DNA of 64,000 nucleotides from Clostridia bacterium (GTDB lineage: Bacteria; Bacillota; Clostridia; Oscillospirales; Acutalibacteraceae), in the NCBI GenBank assembly GCA_017465825.1, contig JAFTVI010000012.1, positions 1-64,000 of the forward strand, given 5' to 3'. The notes under the pieces are model-generated. The model did no database searches, had not been told where the DNA came from, and saw only the letters and a program-made list of their open reading frames with translations. Below, piece after piece: positions 44,452 through 53,046 of this stretch (the first letter of the stretch is position 1; the number at the start of each line of letters is the position of its first letter). A program made the position numbers and the translations under genes.

Positions 44452-46632
44452 TTAAAATCTGTGTTCGCCGGCTGAAATTTCCGTTTCTTTACCGTTTAAA
44501 ACAACCGTTGCGGTACAGCCTTCGGGTACGGTGAACGTGTATGTAACAACTCCGTTTTCCCTTTTCCATTCAGCCTTTACGGCACCGTGTCTTGATTCGA
44601 TTGAAGCCTTTACATAGTCAAGTCTTTCATCTGTAACGGGAGCGAAAATGATATGCTCAAATGCGGGCTTGCTTTCGTCAATTTTAATGCCTGCCGCATC
44701 GCCGTAAAGCCAGTCTGCAACGGAGCCGTATGCGTAGTGGTTAAAGGAGTTCATTGATGTGCTCCACATTGAGCCGTCCTCGCGCATACTGTCCCAGTGC
44801 TCCCATATGGTTGTTGCACCCATTTTAACGGAGAACAGCCAGGAGGGATATTCCTCACGCAGAAGAATGTCGTAGGCGGTCTTTGTGTAGCCGTTGTCGC
44901 TCAGCGCGTGAAGAAGGTAGGGGGTGCCTACAAAGCCTGTTTTGAGGTGTCCGCATTCTGTTACAAGCTCATTGAGCTGTTTTGCGGTTTCGGGGATGTT
45001 GTCGCTTATGCCGAAATGACAGGCGAGTACACAGGCGGTCTGTGTGGCGTATTCGGGCAGAATTCTGCCGTCTTTCATATACTTGTTTCTGAATGCAACA
45101 ATGGATTTTGCACGCAGTTCGGGAATAGTGTCCGCCTCCTTGCCGCATACGGCGCAGGATTTCATATAAAGCTCACTTGAATAAATGAAAAATGCTGTTG
45201 CGATAAGGTCTTTGTCTGTACCGTGACTGCAATCCTCGGGTGAACTGCCGTCAAGATTGAGCCAGTCGCCGAAATGGTTTCCCTGTGCCCAGATGTTCTC
45301 CCAGCTGTGATGCTCAATGTATTCAAGGTAATCACGCATTGATTTGAGCGAATCCTCAAGAATCTGCTTGTTTCCGTAGGTCTGATAAATCTGCCAGGGA
45401 CATACCGTTGACGCATCTGCCCATGCGGCGGAACATTCATCGTCGGCACGGAATGTGTTGGGAATAACGTGAGGTACTGCACCCCAATAGGTCTGGTCAG
45501 CGCGAAGGTCACCAAGCCATTTTATAAAGAATTTTTCAACATCGTAGTTGTATGACGCTGTTTTGATGAAAACCTGAGCGTCACCTGTCCAGCCGAGTCT
45601 TTCATCACGCTGAGGACAGTCTGTGGGGACGTCAAGGAAGTTGCCCTTCTGACCCCAGATAATGTTGCTGAACAGCTTGTTTATTCTCTCGTCGGAGCAT
45701 TCAAAATAGCCTGTTCTCTTTATGTCGGAATGAACAACAATAGCAGTAAAATTCTCTGCTTTGACCTCATCGCTCCAGTTTTCGAGCTTTATGTAACGGA
45801 AACCGAAGAAATTGTATGCAGGCTTGAAAATATGCTCTTCGCCGTCGCAGATAAACGCCGCCTCAGCCTTTGCACTGCGGTAGTTGTCGTTGTAGAAGTT
45901 GCCCTCTGCGTCAAGTACCTCAGCGTGGCGTATAACAGCCTTTTCACCCTTGTTGCCTTTGATTCTGAACTGAACGTAACCCGTCATATTCTGACCGAAG
46001 TCAAGCACGGTTTCACCCTTGGGAGTTGTGATGATTTCCTTGACGGGAAGATGCTCGTGCTCAGTGATTTTTTCGCCCACGCGGTCCATAAGATTGTCCA
46101 TATAGCAGGGGAAGGGGAGCGCCGGAACAGGCTTATCGTCAATAAAAGTTGCATCGTATGTATAGCCGTTGTAAATGTGTGAGTAAACGGTCTTGTCCTT
46201 GCTACAAAGCCAGTTTTCGTCGGTGTAAATTATCTCACTTGTGCCGTCTGTGTATTCAATCTCAAGAGCGGCAATTATTGCGGTTTCACCCACACCCAGG
46301 TGTGAATGATGGTACTTAGCACCGTTGAAAAAATTGGGCGTTTTCCATCCGCCGGCAACACCTACACGAATTGTATTTTTTTCGCCGAGCATTGATGTGA
46401 TATCGTATGTTTCCACCTGTAAACGGTGCTGATATGATGTCCAGCCGGGGGCAAAAATGTAATCTCCAACCCTTTTGCCGTTGATTTCTATTTCGTATAC
46501 ACCGTAAGCCGTAGCCTCAAGTGTTGCCGCCTTTACAGGCTTTGTGATATTCAGCTCTCTTGTGAATTCAACGGAGCCGTTTTCCACGATTTTAGCACTT
46601 TTTATCCATTGTGCGTTAAGTATATTTTTCAT
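44452..46632 (-). CDS. Alpha-L-rhamnosidase, GH78
   Basis: Inverting glycosidase that removes rhamnose from plant glycosides or pectin. 726 residues: N-terminal beta-sandwich domains (AYGVYEIEINGKRVGDYIFAPGWTSY), then the catalytic alpha/alpha barrel with CPQRDERLGWTGDAQVF near 340, and the probable catalytic Glu in GATTIWEHWDSM near 612. No signal peptide once the start is set at the ATG at 46632 behind AGGGAG; the longer frame to 46719 runs into a repeat and gives a false hydrophobic leader. Confidence 0.92.
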   Translation of the reverse strand: MKNILNAQWIKSAKIVENGSVEFTRELNITKPVKAATLEATAYGVYEIEINGKRVGDYIFAPGWTSYQHRLQVETYDITSMLGEKNTIRVGVAGGWKTPNFFNGAKYHHSHLGVGETAIIAALEIEYTDGTSEIIYTDENWLCSKDKTVYSHIYNGYTYDATFIDDKPVPALPFPCYMDNLMDRVGEKITEHEHLPVKEIITTPKGETVLDFGQNMTGYVQFRIKGNKGEKAVIRHAEVLDAEGNFYNDNYRSAKAEAAFICDGEEHIFKPAYNFFGFRYIKLENWSDEVKAENFTAIVVHSDIKRTGYFECSDERINKLFSNIIWGQKGNFLDVPTDCPQRDERLGWTGDAQVFIKTASYNYDVEKFFIKWLGDLRADQTYWGAVPHVIPNTFRADDECSAAWADASTVCPWQIYQTYGNKQILEDSLKSMRDYLEYIEHHSWENIWAQGNHFGDWLNLDGSSPEDCSHGTDKDLIATAFFIYSSELYMKSCAVCGKEADTIPELRAKSIVAFRNKYMKDGRILPEYATQTACVLACHFGISDNIPETAKQLNELVTECGHLKTGFVGTPYLLHALSDNGYTKTAYDILLREEYPSWLFSVKMGATTIWEHWDSMREDGSMWSTSMNSFNHYAYGSVADWLYGDAAGIKIDESKPAFEHIIFAPVTDERLDYVKASIESRHGAVKAEWKRENGVVTYTFTVPEGCTATVVLNGKETEISAGEHRF

Positions 46633-46690
46633 TGTCCATTCTCCCTTTCGGTTGATGTTTTGATTGTAGCATAAGATGAATAAAAATGCA

Positions 46691-46829
46691 ATAAACAATG
46701 AGCAGTGAGAAATGAGCAATTGAGGAAGCCCTGCGGGCTTGATTTATATAAAATGGTTTAAAAGGCGGAGCCTTTTCCACAATTACTCATTGCTCATTGC
46801 TACTTACTCATTTTTATATTATTGTTTAT
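46691..46829. repeat. Dispersed stem-loop element, copy D
   Basis: Ends ATAAACAAT (46691-46699) and ATTGTTTAT (46821-46829). Left heptads AATGAGC/AGTGAGA, right complement CTCATTGCTCATTGC, cores AAGCCC/GGGCTT (loop TGC) and AAAAGGC/GCCTTTT (loop GGA). It lies just upstream of the rhamnosidase promoter region. Confidence 0.82.
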
Positions 46830-46866
46830 CATTATATTGAAAAACAGAGGATTTGCATCCCCTGTT

Positions 46867-47220
46867 TTAATTTTGGTTTTCCGTATGTTTAATGATTGCA
46901 ATTGTTTTCTTTAAATTGTTTATCTGTTCAATTGCTATGGGGATATATTTAGGTTCAAGTTCTTCTATTGCATCAAGCAGCAGTTCACGGTCATTTTTAG
47001 AGTTGTCTGCTCCCGACAGGATATAATCAGCCGATACATTTAAAACTTTGCACAATTTTTGAAGAGTTGTAATAGACATTCCCCTTTGACCGCATTCGAT
47101 GTAGCCGAGAAAAAGAGGTGAAATCTCCAGCATTTCTGAAAGAGCTTCTCTTGAAAGTCCTCTTGAATTTCTTGCGATTCTTACGCGTTCTCCCATTTCA
47201 AGCTTTAAATTGTTATCCAA
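46867..47220 (-). CDS. XRE-family transcriptional repressor
   Basis: 117 residues; the N-terminal HTH (MGERVRIARNSRGLSREALSEMLEISPLFLGYIECGQRGMSITTLQKLCKVL, about 9-62) is a Cro/CI type. The C-terminal part is helical and charged. TTG start at 47220, with TTGAGGG 6 nt upstream. It diverges from the two-gene unit 47397-48417, and three identical-pattern operators lie between them, so it most likely represses both directions. Confidence 0.9.
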   Translation of the reverse strand: MDNNLKLEMGERVRIARNSRGLSREALSEMLEISPLFLGYIECGQRGMSITTLQKLCKVLNVSADYILSGADNSKNDRELLLDAIEELEPKYIPIAIEQINNLKKTIAIIKHTENQN

Positions 47221-47254
47221 TTAAATCCCTCAATTCAATACAAACATTAAGTAT

Positions 47255-47326
47255 ATTATAGAACTTACCGAAAGTAATAGAAAACTTACTAAAAGTATTG
47301 ACAAAAACTTACTGAAAGTATATAAT
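47255..47326. promoter_or_regulatory. Divergent promoters with three ACTT-N5-AAGT operators
   Basis: Operators at 47263-47275, 47284-47296 and 47307-47319 share ACTTAC(C/T)(G/A)AAAGT, spaced 21 and 23 bp, about two helical turns. Plus-strand promoter: TTGACA (47298-47303), 17 bp, TATAAT (47321-47326), a perfect consensus with operator 3 inside the spacer. Minus-strand -10 TATAAT at 47255-47260 with operator 1 in its spacer and a weak -35. Confidence 0.82.
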
Positions 47327-47396
47327 TAACGTTGCAGAGTTAAAAAATATATAGAAAAAGAGGAGGTAGTCGGATTTCTGCACCGACGAAACGGGT

Positions 47397-47801
47397 ATGA
47401 AAGTTTATAAAAGAAAAACGCTGACAACAATGTTTATTGTTTCAGCAGTATTGTCAGTAATTCAAATTGTTGTAATGATGATTTTAGGTGGTGGTGGAAT
47501 ATCTGCATTCGGTGACAGTATATTTGTTGCACTTTTTGTTTTGATTGGCGGTATTGCTCTGCTTCCTTTTGTCTGGATGTCTATGTTGTTAAATTGGAAA
47601 AAAATTCTTATAGGTTTTATAGCACCTATACCGATTCTTTCTTCTATGAAACAAATGTATTTTAACGGAATAATCTATGCGGTTAAGGCTTTGATTGTAA
47701 TAATAAAGAAAAAAGACCGACTGGTTATCTGTGACGGTAAAGCTGTAATTGACGGCATCGTTGAATACGAGGAAGAGGAACAAGTGGAAGAAAATGCTTG
47801 A
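47397..47801 (+). CDS. Membrane protein of the XRE-controlled pair, unknown
   Basis: 134 residues, unrecognised. Basic start (MKVYKRKT), then four hydrophobic segments to about residue 115 and an acidic end (EYEEEEQVEENA). The nearest strong ribosome-binding site AGGAGG (47361-47366) is 30 nt from the ATG, and a small stem GTCGG/CCGAC (47369-47387) lies between; ACGGG directly upstream is weak. Folding may bring the distant site close. Behind a perfect but operator-covered promoter. Confidence 0.68.
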   Translation: MKVYKRKTLTTMFIVSAVLSVIQIVVMMILGGGGISAFGDSIFVALFVLIGGIALLPFVWMSMLLNWKKILIGFIAPIPILSSMKQMYFNGIIYAVKALIVIIKKKDRLVICDGKAVIDGIVEYEEEEQVEENA

Positions 47802-48417
47802 TTCATTAATATCTCTCCTTGATAAGGATACATCGGATTTAAGCGGTACGGAATCAGCATTTATTGTGCTTGGGGTAATAGCAGGAATTGCTGTTTTGGC
47901 ATTTTTTGTGAGAACAAGTTTTCGTCTTGAGCGAATATCAGGAAAACCTTCATTTTCTGTTGTCAAAGTCATTATGATTGCTGCTTCTCCTACAATTTTT
48001 TCTGTTCTTGCATTACTTGATATTGATGTACCTTTCAAGTTATTCGGAATAATAACCGCCGTTATGTGTGTGGTTACTATTGTATGGAATATTGTGACTT
48101 ACGGTATTCTTGGTGGAATTGTGTTTTCCATAGTTCACATAGTTTTCGGCATTATCGCATCGATGGGAATTATTGTGTTTGCTTTTATAGGTATCGCAGG
48201 ACTTGTTTTATTCCTGTTCGGAGGTTCAGGAGGCGGAAGTACGGTTTACTCATCTTCCGCACCGGAATATGTCAGAGATCCGGCAACCGGTAAAACGGTT
48301 CGCGTTGAGAAAGGTTTTAACGGTGAGCTTTATGTTGGCGGTACGTCTACTGTTTTAAGACAAGGTGATTACGCCGGAGAATATATTGATTCTGACGGAA
48401 ACAGATACATAAGTTAA
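47794..48417 (+). CDS. Membrane protein with Gly/Ser-rich C-terminal segment, unknown
   Basis: 207 residues, unrecognised. Four hydrophobic helices (about 20-135) followed by GGSGGGSTVYSSSAPEYV and a soluble C-terminus (RDPATGKTVRVEKGFNGELYVGG, ending DSDGNRYIS) that looks like a small beta domain. The ATG at 47794 overlaps the previous gene by 8 nt and has GTGGAAG upstream; an upstream TTG-type frame extension was rejected. Forms an operon with the 47397 gene. Confidence 0.68.
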   Translation: MLDSLISLLDKDTSDLSGTESAFIVLGVIAGIAVLAFFVRTSFRLERISGKPSFSVVKVIMIAASPTIFSVLALLDIDVPFKLFGIITAVMCVVTIVWNIVTYGILGGIVFSIVHIVFGIIASMGIIVFAFIGIAGLVLFLFGGSGGGSTVYSSSAPEYVRDPATGKTVRVEKGFNGELYVGGTSTVLRQGDYAGEYIDSDGNRYIS

Positions 48418-48425
48418 TAGCTAAG

Positions 48426-48636
48426 TAAACAATAATTTATCGCTGCTTCGTAGGGCTCGGCGTCCCCGTCGCGCCGATTGATAAAAATGTACCATTTTTA
48501 TCAATAATGGTAGCTAAACATCTAAATTCATCCTGTTGTAATTATCCAAATCGCAGATTTGGATAATTCGGAGCGACGAGGGCGTCGCTCCCTACGATTT
48601 AACTATTCAATTTTCTGCTCGATAAATTATTGTTTA
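48426..48636. repeat. MITE-like element with 17-bp perfect terminal inverted repeats
   Basis: TAAACAATAATTTATCG (48426-48442) and its exact complement (48620-48636). Inside: a TTGATAAAAATG stem, a 13-bp stem AATTATCCAAATC with loop GCA, and the block GGAGCGACGAGGGCGTC shared with the element at 53103, plus a degenerate copy of it on the left. No reading frame. Immediately follows the XRE-controlled pair. Confidence 0.88.
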
Positions 48637-48869
48637 TTGCGCCGTCGCTTAATTGCGGCGGTAATTTTTAATTTATTATTGCATTTTCCTGCATAAATTG
48701 TTATACTATATCTATAATGCGGAAATTTGGGTATATTATATATACAAATAATTATATCCTGTGCATTTGATGATTTGGCGGATTTGCCACTTGATAAATT
48801 TTTCACAATATTATAAAATATATTGTGGTTATTTAATAAACAAATTCTTTAATATAAGGAGATTTTACA
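48637..48869. promoter_or_regulatory. pgk: Upstream region and promoter of pgk-tpiA-gpmI
   Basis: Contains TTGATA (48791-48796), 17 bp, TAAAAT (48814-48819). A 24-bp palindrome with arms CACAATA (48804-48810) and TATTGTG (48821-48827) overlaps the -10, a candidate operator of unknown owner. The rest is AT-rich without features. Confidence 0.6.
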
Positions 48870-50072
48870 ATGAGCGTTTTAAACAAGAAAACAATCGAAG
48901 ATTTAAGCGTTGCCGGCAAGAAAGTTCTTGTACGTTGTGACTTCAACGTTAAGATGGAAAACGGCGTTATCACAAGCGACAAGAGAGTTGTTGCTTCTCT
49001 TCCCACAATCAAGTATCTGCTTGACAACAATGCAAAAGTTATCCTTTGCTCACATCTCGGCAGACCCAAGGGTGAGTTCAATCCCGAGTTCTCAATGGCT
49101 CCCGTTGCTGAGTGCCTTTCAAAGCATCTCGGTATCGAAGTTAAGCTTGCAAAGGACGTAGTAGGCGAGTCCGCTCAGGCTCTTGCAGCAGAACTCAAGG
49201 ACGGCGAAGCTATGCTTCTTGAAAACGTACGTTTTGAAAAGGGCGAAACAAAGAACGACGAAGAGCTCAGCAAGAAATTTGCTGCTCTTGCAGATATCTA
49301 TGTAAACGATGCTTTCGGTTCAGCTCACAGAGCACATTCATCAACAGCAGGCGTTGCAGCTTTCGTTGAAGAAACAGCTATCGGCTACCTTATGCAGAAG
49401 GAAGTTGACGTTATGGGTAAGGCTCTTGAAGATCCTGCAAGACCCTTCGTTGCTATCCTCGGCGGTGCAAAGGTTTCAGACAAGATCGGCGTTATCGAAA
49501 ACCTTATGGATAAGGTTGATACACTTATCGTAGGCGGCGGTATGGCTTACACATTCTTCGCTGCACAGGGTCACACAGTAGGCACATCTATCTGTGAGGA
49601 AGACAAAATTGACCTTGCTAAGGATATGATGAAGCTTGCAGCTGACAAGGGCGTTAAGTTCCTCATTCCCGTTGATAACAGAGTAGGTCTTGAGTACAAG
49701 GCTGATACAGAGCACAAGGTTGTTGATTCTGACGATATTCCCGACGGCTGGATGGGTCTTGATATCGGTCCCAAGACAGAAAAGCTCTTCGCAGAAGCAC
49801 TTGAAGGTGCAGGCACAGTTATCTGGAACGGACCTATGGGCGTTTCCGAGTGGGAGAACTTTGCATCAGGTACAATTTCTGTTGCTAACGCTGTTGCAGC
49901 AGCTACAGATAATGGCGCAGTTTCAATCATCGGCGGCGGTGACTCCGCAGCAGCTGTTAAGAAGCTCGGCTTCAACGACAAGATGACACACGTTTCAACA
50001 GGCGGCGGTGCATCTCTTGAATTCCTTGAGGGCAAAGACCTTCCCGGTATTGCTTGCATCGACAACAAGTAA
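48870..50072 (+). CDS. pgk: Phosphoglycerate kinase
   Basis: Glycolytic ATP-forming step from 1,3-bisphosphoglycerate. 400 residues with [14 protein letters not shown] near 19-32, substrate-binding HLGRPKG near 62, [13 protein letters not shown] near 160, [19 protein letters not shown] near 199-217 and the nucleotide loop [13 protein letters not shown] near 360. AAGGAG precedes the ATG. First gene of the three-gene glycolytic unit. Codon use is rich in preferred codons, as expected for a highly expressed gene. Confidence 0.98.
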   Translation: MSVLNKKTIEDLSVAGKKVLVRCDFNVKMENGVITSDKRVVASLPTIKYLLDNNAKVILCSHLGRPKGEFNPEFSMAPVAECLSKHLGIEVKLAKDVVGESAQALAAELKDGEAMLLENVRFEKGETKNDEELSKKFAALADIYVNDAFGSAHRAHSSTAGVAAFVEETAIGYLMQKEVDVMGKALEDPARPFVAILGGAKVSDKIGVIENLMDKVDTLIVGGGMAYTFFAAQGHTVGTSICEEDKIDLAKDMMKLAADKGVKFLIPVDNRVGLEYKADTEHKVVDSDDIPDGWMGLDIGPKTEKLFAEALEGAGTVIWNGPMGVSEWENFASGTISVANAVAAATDNGAVSIIGGGDSAAAVKKLGFNDKMTHVSTGGGASLEFLEGKDLPGIACIDNK

Positions 50073-50088
50073 TTTTCTATAACAATCA

Positions 50089-50117
50089 ATAGTGAAGAAT
50101 GCATAGACGTTCTTCAC
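50089..50117. repeat. Intercistronic hairpin between pgk and tpiA
   Basis: AGTGAAGAA / TTCTTCACT, a 9-bp stem, in the 70-bp gap. It may set relative expression or mRNA stability; no T-run follows. Confidence 0.6.
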
Positions 50118-50142
50118 TACATATTGAAAGGACTTATTTAAA

Positions 50143-50910
50143 ATGAATAAAGCACTTCGTAAAGCAGTTATCGCAGGTAACTGGAAAATGAATAAAACTC
50201 CCGCTGAAACAAAGGCTCTTATCACAGAGATGAAGCCTCTCGTAGCAGGCGCAGACTGTGACGTTGTTCTTTGCGTTCCTTACATTGACGTTTTTGCGGC
50301 AATGGAAGCAGCAGAGGGTTCAAATATCAAGATAGGTGTTGAAAACTGCCATTGGGCAGAGAGCGGCGCTTTCACTGGTGAAGTTTCCGCAACAATGCTT
50401 AAGGAGATCGGTGTTCCCTATGTTATCATCGGTCACTCCGAGAGAAGACAGTATTTCGGCGAAACAGACGTAACTGTTCAGAAGAGAACAAGAGCTGCTC
50501 TTGATGCAGGTATTACAGTAATCCTCTGCGTTGGTGAGTACCTTGAGCAGAGAGAACAGGGCATCACAACAGAAGTTGTACGTATGCAGACAAAGATTGC
50601 TCTCGGCGGTGTTTCCGAGGCAGAGCTTGACAATATCATCATCGCTTACGAGCCTGTCTGGGCTATCGGCACAGGCAAAACTGCTACTGCAGAGCAGGCA
50701 AACGAAGTTAACCACGCTATCAGAGAGTGCGTAGCTGAGCTTTACGGCAAGGCTGCTGCTGATAAGATGGTTGTTCAGTACGGCGGTTCAATGAACGCTA
50801 AAAATGCTGACGAACTTCTTGCACAGGAGGATGTTGACGGCGGACTTATCGGCGGCGCATCACTCAAGGCTGAAGATTTCTCAATTATCGTAAAAGCTGC
50901 TTCAAAGTAA
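50143..50910 (+). CDS. tpiA: Triosephosphate isomerase
   Basis: Interconverts DHAP and glyceraldehyde-3-phosphate. 255 residues: AGNWKMNKT near 11-19, catalytic His in IIGHSERRQYF near 97-107, catalytic Glu in AYEPVWAIGTGKTAT near 168-182, and phosphate-binding YGGSMNAKN / GGLIGGASLK. GAAAGGA lies upstream. Second gene of the glycolytic unit; a GGGCAGG/CCTGCCC hairpin (50920-50940) separates it from gpmI. Confidence 0.98.
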   Translation: MNKALRKAVIAGNWKMNKTPAETKALITEMKPLVAGADCDVVLCVPYIDVFAAMEAAEGSNIKIGVENCHWAESGAFTGEVSATMLKEIGVPYVIIGHSERRQYFGETDVTVQKRTRAALDAGITVILCVGEYLEQREQGITTEVVRMQTKIALGGVSEAELDNIIIAYEPVWAIGTGKTATAEQANEVNHAIRECVAELYGKAAADKMVVQYGGSMNAKNADELLAQEDVDGGLIGGASLKAEDFSIIVKAASK

Positions 50911-50919
50911 AATATTTCG

Positions 50920-50940
50920 GGCAGGAGAAATACCTGCCCA
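50920..50940. repeat. Intercistronic hairpin between tpiA and gpmI
   Basis: GGGCAGG / CCTGCCC, a 7-bp GC-rich stem with a 7-nt loop, followed by AATTTTTAAAGGAATG. Could be a partial terminator or a processing/stability element. Confidence 0.65.
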
Positions 50941-50963
50941 ATTTTTAAAGGAATGATATAATT

Positions 50964-52481
50964 ATGAAAAAACCTTACGTTCTCTGTATTATGGACGGCT
51001 TCGGCTCAAACCCCGGAGCAAAGGGAAATGCTATTGAATACGCAAAAACTCCCTGTCTTGATAAAATTTTCAATGAAAATCCTCACACACTCATCGGTGC
51101 ATCAGGTCTTGACGTGGGTCTGCCCGACGGTCAGATGGGTAACTCCGAGGTAGGACATACAAACATCGGCGCAGGTCGTGTTGTTTACCAGATGCTCGTT
51201 AAGATTTCAAAAACTATCAAGGACAGCGAGCTTGCAAACGTAAAGGCTCTTTCCGACGCTATGGATGCCTGCAAAGCAAAGGGCACAGCACTCCACCTTG
51301 TAGGACTTCTTTCCGACGGCGGTGTTCACAGCCACATCGAGCACCTTTTCGGTCTTATTGATATGGCAAAGGCAAAGGGACTTGACAAGGTCTATGTTCA
51401 CGCTATCACAGACGGACGTGACGTTTCCGTTGAATCCGGTAAAGGTTTTATGCTCGATTGCCTTGATAAGTTTAAGGCAACAGGTCTCGGCAAGATTGCA
51501 ACAATCTCCGGCAGATACTACGCTATGGACAGAGATTTTGCCTGGGACAGAGAAGAAAAAGCTTATGCCGCAATGGTTTACGGCGAAGGCAATCAGTGTG
51601 ACTGTCCCGTAAAGGCTATGGAAGAGTCCTATGCAAACGGCGTAACAGACGAGTTCGTTGTTCCCGTTGTTATTGATAAGGACGGTATGATTAAGGAAAA
51701 TGACTCAGTTATCTGCTTTAACTTCCGCCCTGACAGAGCAAGACAGCTTACAAGAATGTTCGTTGACCCCGATTTCAACGGATTTGAGAGAAAGAACGGT
51801 TTCTTCCCCTTAACATATGTCTGTATGACACAGTACGATGCAACAATGCCCAACGTAACAGTTGCATTTGCTAACGAAGACCTCACAATGACAATGGGTG
51901 AGTATGTTTCATCTCTCGGTCTTACACAGCTGCGTATTGCTGAAACGCAGAAGTATGCTCACGTAACATTCTTCTTCAACGGCGGTGTTGAGGCACAGTT
52001 CCCCGGTGAGGACAGAATCCTTATCAATTCTCCCGATGTTGCAACATTCGATATGAAACCCGAAATGAGCGCATACGAGGTAACTGACGCTGTTGTTGAG
52101 CAGGTGCTCAGCGGAAAATATGACGTTATCATCATCAACTACGCAAACTGCGATATGGTTGGTCATACAGGTATTTTTGATGCCGCAGTTGCCGCAGTTG
52201 AGGCTGTTGATGAGTGCGTAGGCAGACTTGCAGACGCAGTTGCAAAAATGGACGGTAAAATGATTATCACAGCCGACCACGGTAACGCTGATAAGATGAT
52301 TGACGAAAACGGCGAGGCATTCACACCTCACTCAACAAATCCCGTTCCCGTTGTTACAATCGGTCAGTCCGCTCCTCTTAAAGAAGGCGGCAGACTCTGC
52401 GACCTTTGCCCCACACTTCTTGATATGATGGGACTTGCACAGCCCGCAGAAATGACAGGAGAATCCTTGATTAAAAAATAA
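50964..52481 (+). CDS. gpmI: 2,3-bisphosphoglycerate-independent phosphoglycerate mutase
   Basis: Mn-dependent mutase of the alkaline-phosphatase superfamily, 505 residues. MDGFGSNPGAKGNA near 10-23, the phosphoserine in GNSEVGHTNIGAGR near 58-71, HAITDGRDV near 145, NFRPDRARQL near 253 and the metal ligands INYANCDMVGHTG and ITADHGNADKM near 440. Third glycolytic gene. Its last four codons and stop form one arm of a 15-bp perfect inverted repeat that opens the hairpin array downstream. Confidence 0.98.
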   Translation: MKKPYVLCIMDGFGSNPGAKGNAIEYAKTPCLDKIFNENPHTLIGASGLDVGLPDGQMGNSEVGHTNIGAGRVVYQMLVKISKTIKDSELANVKALSDAMDACKAKGTALHLVGLLSDGGVHSHIEHLFGLIDMAKAKGLDKVYVHAITDGRDVSVESGKGFMLDCLDKFKATGLGKIATISGRYYAMDRDFAWDREEKAYAAMVYGEGNQCDCPVKAMEESYANGVTDEFVVPVVIDKDGMIKENDSVICFNFRPDRARQLTRMFVDPDFNGFERKNGFFPLTYVCMTQYDATMPNVTVAFANEDLTMTMGEYVSSLGLTQLRIAETQKYAHVTFFFNGGVEAQFPGEDRILINSPDVATFDMKPEMSAYEVTDAVVEQVLSGKYDVIIINYANCDMVGHTGIFDAAVAAVEAVDECVGRLADAVAKMDGKMIITADHGNADKMIDENGEAFTPHSTNPVPVVTIGQSAPLKEGGRLCDLCPTLLDMMGLAQPAEMTGESLIKK

Positions 52482-52669
52482 TTCATTATTTTTTAATCAA
52501 AATGATGGTTGCCTTCGGCAAATGATGACGCTACGCTGATGATGGTGCTTCGCAATGATGGTTGTCTTCGACAAATTAACAGCAACCATCCCATCATTTT
52601 GAATGTTTACATTCAATCCATCATTGCAACTTGTTGCACTATCATTTTAATCGTAGATTAAACCATCAT
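52467..52669. repeat. Array of distinct mini-hairpins with CCATCAT/ATGATGG linkers
   Basis: Eight palindromes are visible: a 15-bp stem (52467-52500) starting inside gpmI; TTGCC/GGCAA (52509-52521); an imperfect one at 52527-52538; TGC/GCA (52546-52554); TTGTC/GACAA (52562-52574); TTGAATGT/ACATTCAA (52599-52616); TGCAAC/GTTGCA (52625-52638); TTTAATC/GATTAAA (52646-52662). The first half has ATGATGG linkers, the second half CCATCAT linkers, so orientation flips near 52575-52590. Triloops are GNA on the strand that reads CCATCAT (GAA, GTA, GAA, GAA, GTA). Function unknown. Confidence 0.85.
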
Positions 52670-52687
52670 TATAACAGGAGTTTTTTT

Positions 52688-53041
52688 GTGAAAGATAATA
52701 ATATTCTTATTGATTTATCAATTGAACTTGCAATAGAGATTGTTGAATTGACAAAGTTGCTGAAATCAAAGCAACAATCCGTTATCGCAAATCAGATTTG
52801 TCGGTGCGGAACAAGTGTTGGTGCAAATATTCACGAGGCTCAGTATGCACACAGTCGTGCAGATTTTATTGCAAAGTTTGAAATTGCACTAAAAGAAGCA
52901 AATGAAACATCTTATTGGTTGCTGATACTGTTCAGGACAAAATACATTGATGAACAGTACTATAAGAAGATAGAAAACTTGTGTTCAAGAATCAAAGCAG
53001 CTCTTGTTGCATCCTGTAAAACAGCAAAAAGCAATAAATAA
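52688..53041 (+). CDS. Four-helix-bundle protein (23S rRNA IVP / S23 family)
   Basis: 117 residues, all helical. The pattern LAIEIVELTKLLKSKQQSVIANQICRCGTSVGANIHEAQYAHSRADFIAKFEIALKEANETSYWL matches the family first known from 23S rRNA intervening sequences and related to Avd proteins of diversity-generating retroelements. GTG start at 52688 with AGGAG 7 nt upstream. It lies between the hairpin array and a perfect-inverted-repeat element, and no reverse transcriptase is nearby. Function of free-standing copies is not established. Confidence 0.88.
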   Translation: MKDNNILIDLSIELAIEIVELTKLLKSKQQSVIANQICRCGTSVGANIHEAQYAHSRADFIAKFEIALKEANETSYWLLILFRTKYIDEQYYKKIENLCSRIKAALVASCKTAKSNK

Positions 53042-53046
53042 AAATC

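Noticed and set aside
46633..46719. N-terminal extension of the GH78 protein resembling a signal peptide
   Set aside because: The hydrophobic stretch comes from repeat copy D; the ribosome-binding site supports the ATG at 46632.
48804..48827. Rex (NADH/NAD) operator at pgk
   Set aside because: Arm order CACAA...TTGTG is the reverse of a Rex site.
52467..52669. Possible CRISPR array
   Set aside because: Constant part is only 7 nt, the variable parts are palindromes, lengths vary, and there are no cas genes.
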